DNA from: Bremia lactucae
Taxonomy: Eukaryota > Oomycota > Peronosporomycetes > Peronosporales > Peronosporaceae
Length of the DNA: 64,000 nt
Assembly: GCF_004359215.1 (NCBI RefSeq)
Contig: NC_090610.1
Coordinates: forward strand, 9,416,674 to 9,480,673
Direction: 5' to 3'
Positions within the stretch are counted from its first letter, which is position 1, and each line of letters begins with the position of its first letter. The translations under genes were made by a program, and so were the position numbers. Positions 32,040 to 40,911 of the stretch are shown here, in pieces. The notes under the pieces are model-generated. The model searched no databases, had not been told where the DNA came from, and was given only the letters and a program-made list of their open reading frames with translations.

Positions 32040-32792
32040 ATCGAGAATCAGTAATCCGTTTCGTACAGGATTCCATTGCTAACGCAGTGAACCGTCAAAA
32101 ATGGAATGCAGACAAACATGGAAGAGCAAATGTTCATTCATTTAAAATTAATGATCTAGTGCTACTCTCTACGGTAAATCTACCTAAGCATGTAATCACT
32201 AATGTGGGTAGCCGTAAACAGATACCCAAGTTCATTGAGCCTTTCCGTGTACTGCGTCGCTGAGGCAATGCGTACACAATAGAATTGCCATGCAGGATGC
32301 GAATGCATCCTAAATTTTACGTTGGTCGGCTCCGTCCGTACCATCAGTACGCGGTTTCTTCCGAGGACGGATCTGAGCACCCTTTTCTAGAATCCCTAAA
32401 AGATTATTGTGGTCACGATACAGATTCTCATGTCGGGTCCGAAGATCCTCGAAACCGCGATGACCGGACGGCAGCTCATTATGAAGAGCGTGATAATCTC
32501 GTTCGTACTTCAACATGGAGTACGCACTCTTCGAACGGTTTTGCAATCGTCAGGTATAGTGAGCCTGCACCATCTGCTCCAACGAGCAACGCTTACCGTG
32601 CTCGTGATCAAGTCCCTCCTCCAATTCATAGAGGAAGTGATCGAGTTTGTCGAACTTCCACTCTAGATCCAACACACGGTTCGAATCTAATTTCCCTCCT
32701 CCGCTACAACCATTGGTGGATTACCACGGTGGTCAACGTTTCCTTGTGGAACGTATTCAAAAACAGCGTGATGTGAAGGGGCAGCGAACGAG
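31973..32792 (+). pseudogene. Integrase C-terminal domain and truncated chromodomain
   Basis: 31973-32263 carries FKINDLVLLSTVNLPKHVIT, the SH3-like gypsy C-terminal segment; 32285-32776 continues with MHPKFYVGRLRPYHQYA, a proline-rich linker, and the chromodomain start (WWITTVVNV in this frame; QRFLVERIQK in another). Relative to the right arm about 190 bp of the chromodomain and beyond are deleted here. Confidence 0.6.
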
Positions 32793-32847
32793 TGGGTAGG
32801 ATGCGCGCCCTACCCCAGGGCGAAGAAAGAGAATAAAAATTCTCCTT

Positions 32848-33800
32848 TTATTCGTTTCGTGTTGTCGACACAACAAGGGCAGGGATCACCCCAAGGGAAG
32901 CATGGAAGTCCTGCCTCACGAGACAACTGATGCAATTTATACTTTGCACCGGTTGGAGTTCATTTCTCAAACTTAATGTGAATTGCGTTAAGTCTTTTAA
33001 GCTAGTCTTTGCGTCCAATGTCTTTGACATTGCGAATAAACGCGTTCTAGGCTATCATCAACGAGCTTTTATCTCGCTTGTTGTTGCCACTGTACCATCG
33101 ATGCTTAAGAAAAGCATCGATATAAAAATCTTTCTCAGCGCAAAAGCTCTTTGCGCTGGGATCAAGGCCATGTAGCTTTGTCGCAATAAATTTTGGATAT
33201 TTATTGTGAGTAGTCTCCTCAGACAAGCTACTGTCTAGCCGTTCGGTCGAAAGCCGTGGCTTCTTCTCAGGGGTAGATGAGACATTTTGTTGGCTGCGAT
33301 CCCCTGAGTGGTACCCACTGAAGCAGGTACCAGAAAAAGTTTAAAACGATATCTTACGCCATCGTGATCACAACTCACATAAATAAGTGAAGGTGACGGC
33401 ACAGGAGACAGTGCTGGAGATGAGGAAACATCCTCATCGTCGGAAGCGGACATGCTATATCGAACGATTCTAGCATGTTTATCAGATTGAGCCTTCTCAT
33501 TCGAAGGCTCATTGTCAGCCGCCTGACGACTATCAGGCGACTGTTCTGTTCTCCCTGAGAGGGCCATTTCGTCCGACTCGCACTTATTGTCGACCTCCAC
33601 AGAGCGGTCGAATTCACATGGTTACTCAACACGTGCACCTTCAACATTTAGAGTTGCGGAAGAAGACGATACTATGGCAGACGGAACGCCTGTCGCAAGA
33701 GACAAGAATGCGTCACACGCGGCGGCATGAAACGCAGTCGAAGACGTCGCACTATTCGCACACCGCATGGACTTGTTAACCATGCGATATAACTAAAGAT
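32848..33800 (-). CDS. Antisense ORFs between pol and 3' LTR of the gypsy element
   Basis: On the strand opposite to pol, 33235-33600 is an uninterrupted 121-codon frame from an ATG: MEVDNKCESDEMALSGRTEQ, then SASDDEDVSSSPALSPVPSPS, acidic and serine/proline rich. Minus sequence further on (32848-33030) reads MSKTLDAKTSLKDLTQF. The diverged copy at 37807-38760 aligns in the same antisense frame with mainly conservative changes. But the sense strand is also largely open in places, and one antisense stop (after DIGR) is shared by both copies. Coding is therefore unproven; a structural or regulatory RNA is an alternative. Confidence 0.35.
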
Positions 33801-33898
33801 GGTGATTCTGACCAATCAACACAGCTTTTATTTAAGTACTCTTATAGTGATTTCTTCATCTAATGACAGTCAGAGTGATTGTACGTTTAAGTGAAAGG

Positions 33899-34341
33899 TG
33901 CTTAACGGGGTGTATCGTTACATGAAATTAACACCTAAAGGTTGTTAATTAAAATATTATGTAAAAGATAGTGACTACTTGGAGAGTATTACTTTACATA
34001 GTAATATTTCGAGAGCTTATCCATCAATAAACATAGACCATGATATCTACTCGCTCCGCGGTCCAGTCAGCGCTGGACGCGCGCAAAGAGAAAGACAGAT
34101 AAGACTTTTATTACATATTTAGTATTAGTATATTATCAAGTAAGTATAAATATATTGGAAACATAAAAATTCAACTATATTAAATACAGTTATCTTTTAA
34201 CCCTCTTTCTAGCAAGTGTTTTAAAGAGAAGCTTCCTCTGCACGTAAAAGAGTACGTGGAGTGCATGAGGCACCACTCGCACTAAGGTAGGGCAAAGTGG
34301 ACTTGTACTGAAGCAGTACCAGTCGGTAGTGCCCCGTTACA
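33899..34341 (+). repeat. G1-type LTR in left arm
   Basis: Begins TGCTTAACGGGGTGTATCG (2-bp insertion relative to TGTAACGGGGTG) and ends AGTGCCCCGTTACA. It would be the 3' LTR of the preceding element, although the 5' LTR at 29608 is of G2 type, so this element is a recombinant or nested structure. Confidence 0.7.
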
Positions 34342-34985
34342 GAGGTAGCTTTGCTACAGCTAGTGGCACTCGTAGTCAATCTACGCCAGCGTCTTTAAAA
34401 GACTAAGCCTTCACTGAGAAGGAAGAGTTTCCAGAATTTTCAGAGGTGCAACGCGCAGCTTATGACAAGCTTAAAACTTTTGCTCAGGCTTGAACATGTA
34501 GTGCTCAATATATCCCAGGTACCAGAGGTACCGTCTAATAGACCGGAACCATAATATAAAGGCTTGTTGAGGAAGCCGTAGAAGCACTGCAAGCTTTGGA
34601 ACATCATAAGAACATCCGTAGATGTTATGTGTGCGGAAACACGAAACGTTTACGTCCAGCGTATCCGCTACGAAATACACGTGAAGCTCGAAAATGCACC
34701 AATTCCGTCCTATACCAGAAATCTGGTACGGTGCGGGTAAACGTCGATACCCAGTAGGTCCGGGGCGCCCTACTGGAGAAGACCTAGACTCTGTTAAACA
34801 TCTATGATTTAAGAGTAAACAGGACCTAGCCCCAATTAGCTCGGGGCGTAATAGCACGGGGCGTGAGTACAAGCCTGGTTTGTTAGTCGCTCAAGCGACT
34901 GTGAATGGTTTAATAAGCTATGGTCAATTTTTATTGACTCAGTAAGTTCTTGCAATTATACTCGACGCCTTTCCCTTAAAGGAAG
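34342..34985 (+). pseudogene. G3 leader and gag remnants
   Basis: 34342-34480 matches (reversed) the G3 leader at about 17340-17492, including the primer-site region GGCACTCGTAGTCAATCTAC. The segment 34490-34900 is gag-like debris without an open frame. The stretch 34230-34490 is the part not shared with the right arm. Confidence 0.5.
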
Positions 34986-35334
34986 TCAACAATACGTTAA
35001 GGTGCTTAAAGCGCATGAAACTAATACAATCACTGTTCGCTTAGCGACTGGGACTCGTTTCACTGTTCCCAAAATTCCATTGAGCTTAGGCCTAAAGTTT
35101 CTGGACTTTGACGGCATGACACGCTGTCTCGATCTTGATTTAGATTCAGGATATGACCTCATTCTTGGTATGGCGTGGCTTGAACACCATGAGCCATGGA
35201 TCAATTGGAGGCCTAAGACCTTGCGCGCCACGCACAATGCTCCTAGCAAAGTTTTGGAGAGTCGTGAACCCACCTTTCCTATGCAGCAAAAGCGCTATTG
35301 GCGCGGATCATTAACTGAGTCTGTCAGTGTTTAG
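34986..35334 (+). pseudogene. G3 aspartic protease domain
   Basis: Frame LKAHETNTITVRLATGTRFT followed by LDLDLDSGYDLILGMAWLEHHEPWINW, the second half of a gypsy retropepsin with the conserved I-L-G-M-x-W-L. The first half with the catalytic aspartate precedes in a broken frame. The right-arm equivalent is 57507-57839. Confidence 0.65.
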
Positions 35335-35337
35335 TAT

Positions 35338-36065
35338 ATGGAATGTCTGAGGTTAAAAAACTATAATGTTAAGAACATTAATTCTGAGCTCAACTCAGAA
35401 GAAAGAAGTGGAACGGCACGTATTCCGTCGAGTGACACTCGTTGTAAAAACGAATCACTGAATGCTGCAAGCATTGTTGGGGGCCTAAGGCCGAGTCATC
35501 AAGGGTGCAATATTCTTGAGATACGTGGAGTGGCGCGTCTAAGTCTACCGAGTGTGGTCGGCCGAGGTGGCACCATACTGAGCGTAATATTGGCGGTCCG
35601 CGAGGGCATTTAGGGTCAAACCCTTCTAATGCACGTGAAGTGACATGTAAATGGTCGCTGAACAAGGAAGTTGAGTTGCCTAACTTTTTGTCGGATGTCA
35701 AATTAGACACCAGGTATAAAACCAATACAGGGTGGAAAATTTGGGGACGTGAATGTCCCGGTCTCAAAGAGGCTATTTTTTCTACTCCAAGACAGGGGAG
35801 ACGCGAAGCGTTTGTATTCTCACAAAGTGATACGAGTGAGCAGTTCAATACGCTTGTAAATAGTATAAACGGTAACATTGAGGGAGAAGTTAGCCTTGCG
35901 GCAATCTCTTTGTTACATGCTCTTTTAGATCTAGACGAAATGTCTATTGATGAGTGCGGCCGAGCCTTAAAGGCTGGCGACTTATCTGAGAGGGTGGTCA
36001 TTCGACCGAACACCTTACTTGGCGCTCCAGCTGCCGACGAGTTCATGCGGTTATTTAATCATTAA
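35338..36065 (+). pseudogene. G3 protease-RT linker
   Basis: Two frames (35338-35613 and 35640-36065) of hydrophilic sequence ending LLHALLDLDEMSIDECGRALK and AADEFMRLFNH. The same segment precedes RT in the minus-strand G3 copy at 16374-17330. No RT follows here. The right-arm equivalents are 57228-57503 and 56776-57201. Confidence 0.6.
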
Positions 36066-36499
36066 GACCTTCTCGATGCCACGTCGCGTCCACTTGTTCC
36101 GACGTTGAGTGATAAAAGCACTTTGAATAGTCGTGACTAATTCACCGAAACATTCTTTTTTGCAAGACTCATGTCTTTGGCCACTTGCTTCCATTGCTTC
36201 TAGTAAGAATTTAAAATTGGCCTTGTTGTTATCAAACTTATTGCGATTTTTAAAAGCTTCAATTGGATCAATGACATGGCGTTTTCATTGGCTAAAGCTT
36301 CGAGACACCGTGTGTTTCTTCCTATTTGTGAGTTCAAAGAGCATCGTGGGCGTAACACACAAGCAGCCTCTCCCGAAACTCCAAAAAAGAATCTGCATGA
36401 CCGTTGACTTGCAGTACCCGGATTCTTTCTGCTGAGCTCAACCCGAGAGCATGCTAAACGAATCGACGTCATTCACGTTGCTTCGTGATTATGTCCTAG
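36066..36499 (-). pseudogene. Unrecognised coding fragment in both arms
   Basis: On the minus strand one frame (about 36066-36250) reads IDPIEAFKNRNKFDNNKANF followed by LEAMEASGQRHESCKKECFG and TIQSAFITQRRNKWTRRGIE, a protein-like hydrophilic helical sequence that does not resemble the gypsy proteins here. Upstream on the same strand the frame changes. It may be a host-gene fragment captured next to G3. The right-arm copy is about 56590-56790 (+). Confidence 0.35.
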
Positions 36500-36724
36500 G
36501 GTTCACGACAGAAACAATTTTGAGAAGCAGGCTTAAATTAGCTATGGGACACGGGGGTGCATTCACATTTATATGTCCTGATTGGCTTAGGTCGGCAGGG
36601 TGTACATATAGCACATGTGGGGTTAACATATATCAGTGGTCTATATTTAAGTCAGTAGATATTAAATTCATTACGTATAAATTTAATATACTAGATACAG
36701 TTTTCCATTTTCATATACTAAGCC
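36500..36724. other. Short unassigned segment before the solo LTR
   Basis: AT-rich; contains TACGTATAAATTTAATATACTA-like sequence resembling an LTR interior. The last five bases (36720-36724, AAGCC) are the left target duplication of the solo LTR. Confidence 0.4.
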
Positions 36725-37159
36725 TGTAACGGGGTGTATCGTTACATGAAATTAACACTTAAAGGTTGTTAATTAATCTAAAAAGGTAGATACTATTTGG
36801 GAAATATTACTTTACATGGTAATATTCTTAAAGCTTATCCATAAGTAGATATACACCAATATATCTACTTTCTCCGCGATCCAGTCAGCGCTGAACGCGC
36901 GCAAAGAGAGAGACAGATAAGATATAATTACATGGTTTGTATTAGTATATAATCAAGCCAGTATTAAAAAAATAGAAACAGAATAATTTTATTTTATAAA
37001 ATCCGGTTTTAATTTATCTCTCTTTAACGTTAGTGTTTAAAAGAGAGGCTTCCTCTGCACGTACTAGTGTACGTGAAGTGACGAGAGGCACCACTCGCAC
37101 TGAAGCAGTGCGAAGTGAAATTGTCCTGAAGCAATACAAGTCAGTAGTGCCCCGTTACA
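36725..37159 (+). repeat. Solo G1 LTR with perfect 5-bp target duplication
   Basis: Complete 435-bp LTR from TGTAACGGGGTGTATCG to GTGCCCCGTTACA, with AAGCC at 36720-36724 and again at 37160-37164. No internal region follows. This is the product of recombination between the two LTRs of a former insertion and defines the exact G1 ends. Confidence 0.92.
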
Positions 37160-37164
37160 AAGCC

Positions 37165-37282
37165 TCGTTAGTTTTGACCTTTAATAGCTAAATCTTCTTC
37201 GCTACTGAAAGCCTTCCTCTGCACGTCGTGTACGCGAAGTATTCGTGGCGCATCATTTTCACTGTTACCCGTGTAGGGTGGC
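37165..37282. repeat. G1-like LTR end fragment meeting the next LTR head to head
   Basis: TTCCTCTGCACG ... GTGTACGCGAAG corresponds to the last third of a plus-oriented G1 LTR. It meets the minus-oriented LTR at 37283, giving the near palindrome CTGTTACCC ... TTGTAACAG. Confidence 0.5.
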
Positions 37283-37720
37283 TTGTAACAGGGCATTACG
37301 ACTTGTACTGCTTCAGTACAACTCCACTTTGCACTGCTTCAGTTGCGAGTGGTGCCTTACGTTATTTCACGTACACCAGTACGTGCAGAGGAAGGCTTCT
37401 CTTTAAGGTAACAAGCTCAAAGAGGGTAAAATGAAAAATGTATTAATATACATAAGTATCTCTTCTTTCTATCTGTACTCTAAGTTAATTATAACTAATA
37501 CTAAACATGCAACTAAATTCTTATCTTATCTGTCTCTCTCTTTTGCTATCTCTACAGCTGATTAATCTGCGGAATAAATAGATATAATGGTCTATACCTA
37601 TTTATGGAAAGGAATTCTGAACATTAATATATAAAGTAATATACTGTTATCACCTTTTAGATAATATATTAATTAACAACATTTAAGTGTTAATTTCATT
37701 GAACGATACACCCCGTTACA
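37283..37720 (-). repeat. G1 3' LTR of copy A
   Basis: Displayed on the plus strand it begins TGTAACAGGGCATTACG and ends CGATACACCCCGTTACA. It contains the family's hairpins (ACTTGTACTG / CAGTACAA). Confidence 0.8.
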
Positions 37721-37806
37721 TCAGCCCTCCCTTAAACGACAATCACTCTGACTGTCATCGGATGGAGTGGTCACTATGTGACCACATAATTTTAAAATGC
37801 TGTTGA

Positions 37807-38770
37807 TTGGCCAGAACTATCATTTTAAAATTCCATCGCATGAAGAATAAACTCATGCGGGGTGTCGATAGTGCTGCGCCTTCGGCTGCGGTTCGTGCAG
37901 CCGCGGATGACGCACTGTTATCTCTTGCGGCAGACGGAACGTCTGCCGTAGTATCTAACACTCGCACAACACTAGATGTTGCGAGTGCACGTGGTGGTTC
38001 ACCACGTAAATACGACCCCCCTTTGGAGGTCGACTACGAATGCGAGTCGGACGAAATGGCCGACTCGGGGAGAATGGAACAGTAGCCTGATAGACGTCAG
38101 GCGGCTGACTTTGAGCATTCGAATGAGAGGGCTCATTATGATAGACGAGTTAGTAGTCTATTTGGATCCGACGATAAGGATGATCCCTCATCGCCCGTTC
38201 CGTCTCCCGTACGGTCATCTGCACGTATTTATGTGCAAGGTGATGACGATGGCGTAAGCCATCGTAAGAAAAGCACTTGTGATACCCTGCTTCAGTAGGT
38301 ACCAATCCGGGGAGTAAAGACAGTAAATGTCTAATGTCGCCCCTGAAACGAAGCTGTGGCTTTTCTTAGAAAGGCTAATCAATAGATTGTCTGGAGAAAC
38401 TACTCATCACATTCAATATCCTTTTTTTATTGCGACAAAGCTACATGGCCTTGATCCCAGCGCGAAAAACTTTCGCGCTGAGGAAGTTTTTTATCTCGAT
38501 GCTTTTCTTAAGCTTCGATGGTTTAGTTGAAACAATAAGCGAGATAAAGTCTCGCTTATGCAAGCCTCGATCGCATTCATTCGCAATGTCAAAGACATTG
38601 GACGCGAAACCTAGCTTCAAAACCTTAACGCGAATCGCGTTAAGTTTGAGAAACGAATTGCAAACCGGTGCAAAGTATAAATTGCATCGGTTGTCAGGTG
38701 ATGCTGGGCTTCCATGCCTCACGTGGGGTGATTTCTGTCCGTGTTGTGTTGACAACTCTAAGAGGATAGA
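37807..38770 (+). CDS. Antisense ORFs in the 3' region of G1 copy A
   Basis: 37807-38085 is a 92-codon frame from ATG (an internal MKNKLMRGV start is closer to the arm copies), alanine-rich and then acidic: LEVDYECESDEMADSGRMEQ. The same frame passes a TAG and continues with PDRRQAADFEHSNERAH and SSPVPSPVRSS. A further plus frame (38430 onwards) contains PCLTWGDFCPCCVDNSKRI, which the right arm conserves as PCFSWGDPCPCCVDNTKRI. Pol is on the minus strand. Sense frames here (37755-37967, 38441-38755) are open as well, so which strand codes is unsettled. No known domain recognised. Confidence 0.35.
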
Positions 38771-38779
38771 AGGGGATGA

Positions 38780-39070
38780 CTATTCTCTTTCTTCGCCCTT
38801 GGGAAGGGCGCACATCCTAATCGAGATGCGCGATGCGATTGACGTTTTCAATCGATACACAGGCGCCAGGAGCGCGTGTTTCCCGATGGGCCTTCTGAAC
38901 CATCGCATCGGTCTCGTCATACTGACCGACGAGGCCCTCAACGTCAGCAGCCAGCCAGGAACGAGGCTCCCAGCTGTCATGCGAAGGTGGATAATCACGC
39001 CAGCGAACAAAATAACTCGTTCCCTACCCCATCACATCACGGTGGTTCCGGATACGTTCCACAAGAAAAC
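38780..39070 (-). pseudogene. Gypsy chromodomain, copy A
   Basis: Minus-strand translation gives ERIRNHRDVMG and then TSYFVRWRDYPPSHDSWEPR, the classical chromodomain ending of chromovirus integrases. One stop interrupts it. Such domains guide insertion towards marked chromatin. It is followed by a charged tail (GQYDETDAMVQKAHRETR in the next frame). Confidence 0.7.
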
Positions 39071-39392
39071 GTTGACCACCGTGGAAATCCACCAATGGTT
39101 GCGGTGGAGGAGAAAAAAATAGATCCGAACCGTGTGTCGGATCTAATGTCGAAGATCGTTAAAATCGATCACTTCCTCTATTGTTGGAGGAGGGACTTGA
39201 CCACGAGCGCGGCAAGCGTCGCTCATTAAAGCAGACGGTGCAGGCTCACCATATCGAGATGTTGGAAGACCGTTCGAAGAGTGCGTACTCCATGTTGGAC
39301 TACGAACGGACAAATCACGCTGTTCGTGATGACCTGTCGTCAGCTCATCACAGTTTCGAGGATATTCAGAACAGGCATGAGAAATTCCAGGT

Positions 39393-39918
39393 TCATGTTA
39401 TTGATTGCGAATTCGACCATTGGTAAAAACTCGCTTCAATTCGGATACGGTTGGACGTAACTCGATGTATCTCTTCGAGGACGCGATTAACGCGTTCTGT
39501 TTGACCATCCGCTTCTGGGTGATCGGATGTTGACATAATCAGTCGTGTTCTGAGAGATCGGAACACGGATTGCCAAAAATTCGCCGTGAACCGTGGATAT
39601 CTATCCGAGTCCAGTTCACGGGGTAAACCGTGCAGTTTTAATACCGTGTCGATAAAGGCACGGGCACAGCCCAAAGCCGTGATCATCTCTGGTACTGCAA
39701 CAAGATGTACCATCTTGCTGAATCTGTTAACAAAAACTAGGATTCTGTTGTTTTTGTGATAGTCTTTGGGAAATCCGAAGACGAAGTCCATAGATACGGA
39801 CTGCCAACACTCTGTCGGCAGTGGGAGAGGTTGAAGAGGGTCACGGGACGAAGGGCTAGGCTTCACCCGTTGAAATACTTTGCAAGCACGAATGTAATTG
39901 CGCACAAACTGATATTGG
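39393..39918 (-). pseudogene. Gypsy integrase core, copy A (gap-truncated)
   Basis: Encodes YQFVRNYIRACKVFQRVK (zinc-finger second Cys changed to Phe), SVSMDFVFGFP with the first catalytic Asp, DRYPRFTANFWQSVF with the second, and [15 protein letters not shown] with the catalytic Glu intact. The frame then degenerates (RIRIEASFYQWSNS). Confidence 0.7.
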
Positions 39919-40722
39919 NNNNNNNNNNNNNNNNNNNNNNNNNNNNNNNNNNNNNNNNNNNNNNNNNNNNNNNNNNNNNNNNNNNNNNNNNNNNNNNNNN
40001 NNNNNNNNNNNNNNNNNNNNNNNNNNNNNNNNNNNNNNNNNNNNNNNNNNNNNNNNNNNNNNNNNNNNNNNNNNNNNNNNNNNNNNNNNNNNNNNNNNNN
40101 NNNNNNNNNNNNNNNNNNNNNNNNNNNNNNNNNNNNNNNNNNNNNNNNNNNNNNNNNNNNNNNNNNNNNNNNNNNNNNNNNNNNNNNNNNNNNNNNNNNN
40201 NNNNNNNNNNNNNNNNNNNNNNNNNNNNNNNNNNNNNNNNNNNNNNNNNNNNNNNNNNNNNNNNNNNNNNNNNNNNNNNNNNNNNNNNNNNNNNNNNNNN
40301 NNNNNNNNNNNNNNNNNNNNNNNNNNNNNNNNNNNNNNNNNNNNNNNNNNNNNNNNNNNNNNNNNNNNNNNNNNNNNNNNNNNNNNNNNNNNNNNNNNNN
40401 NNNNNNNNNNNNNNNNNNNNNNNNNNNNNNNNNNNNNNNNNNNNNNNNNNNNNNNNNNNNNNNNNNNNNNNNNNNNNNNNNNNNNNNNNNNNNNNNNNNN
40501 NNNNNNNNNNNNNNNNNNNNNNNNNNNNNNNNNNNNNNNNNNNNNNNNNNNNNNNNNNNNNNNNNNNNNNNNNNNNNNNNNNNNNNNNNNNNNNNNNNNN
40601 NNNNNNNNNNNNNNNNNNNNNNNNNNNNNNNNNNNNNNNNNNNNNNNNNNNNNNNNNNNNNNNNNNNNNNNNNNNNNNNNNNNNNNNNNNNNNNNNNNNN
40701 NNNNNNNNNNNNNNNNNNNNNN
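39919..40722. other. Assembly gap, 804 N
   Basis: The equivalent stretch in copy B (47659-48420) is about 762 bp and is fully read, so its content is known in kind: integrase zinc finger and RNase H. Confidence 0.99.
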
Positions 40723-40911
40723 TTGATTTGCAATCTCCAAGATGGGCGATGCATCAAGCTTTGCATGATACTTTCAAACGAACGCTGACAATCAGCGTTC
40801 CATAACCATTTTTTCTCGTCTTTTTTCAAGAGAAGAGAGAGATGAACTGTCATCTCTGCATAATTGCAAGAGTATTTGTGCAAGCACGCCGCTAAACCAA
40901 GAACCTTTCTA
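40723..40911 (-). pseudogene. Gypsy RT/RNase H junction, copy A
   Basis: Minus frame HKYSCNYAEMTVHLSLLLKKD then KKWLWNADCQRSFESIMQSL, the connection segment of Ty3/gypsy RT. It is cut on its N-terminal side by the Tigger element at 40912. Confidence 0.75.

Larger units (their letters stand above)
29060..36499 (+). repeat. Left arm of a large inverted repeat
   Basis: Its reverse complement is 56343-64000, with the same order of nested elements (G2 LTR, gag, RNase H, integrase, 3' region, G1 LTR, G3 gag-pol). 29060 pairs with the window end at 64000 and 36499 with 56343, so the true repeat may be longer on both sides. Differences: about 190 bp around the chromodomain are missing here, and 34230-34490 is replaced by unrelated DNA in the other arm. 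Confidence 0.85.
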
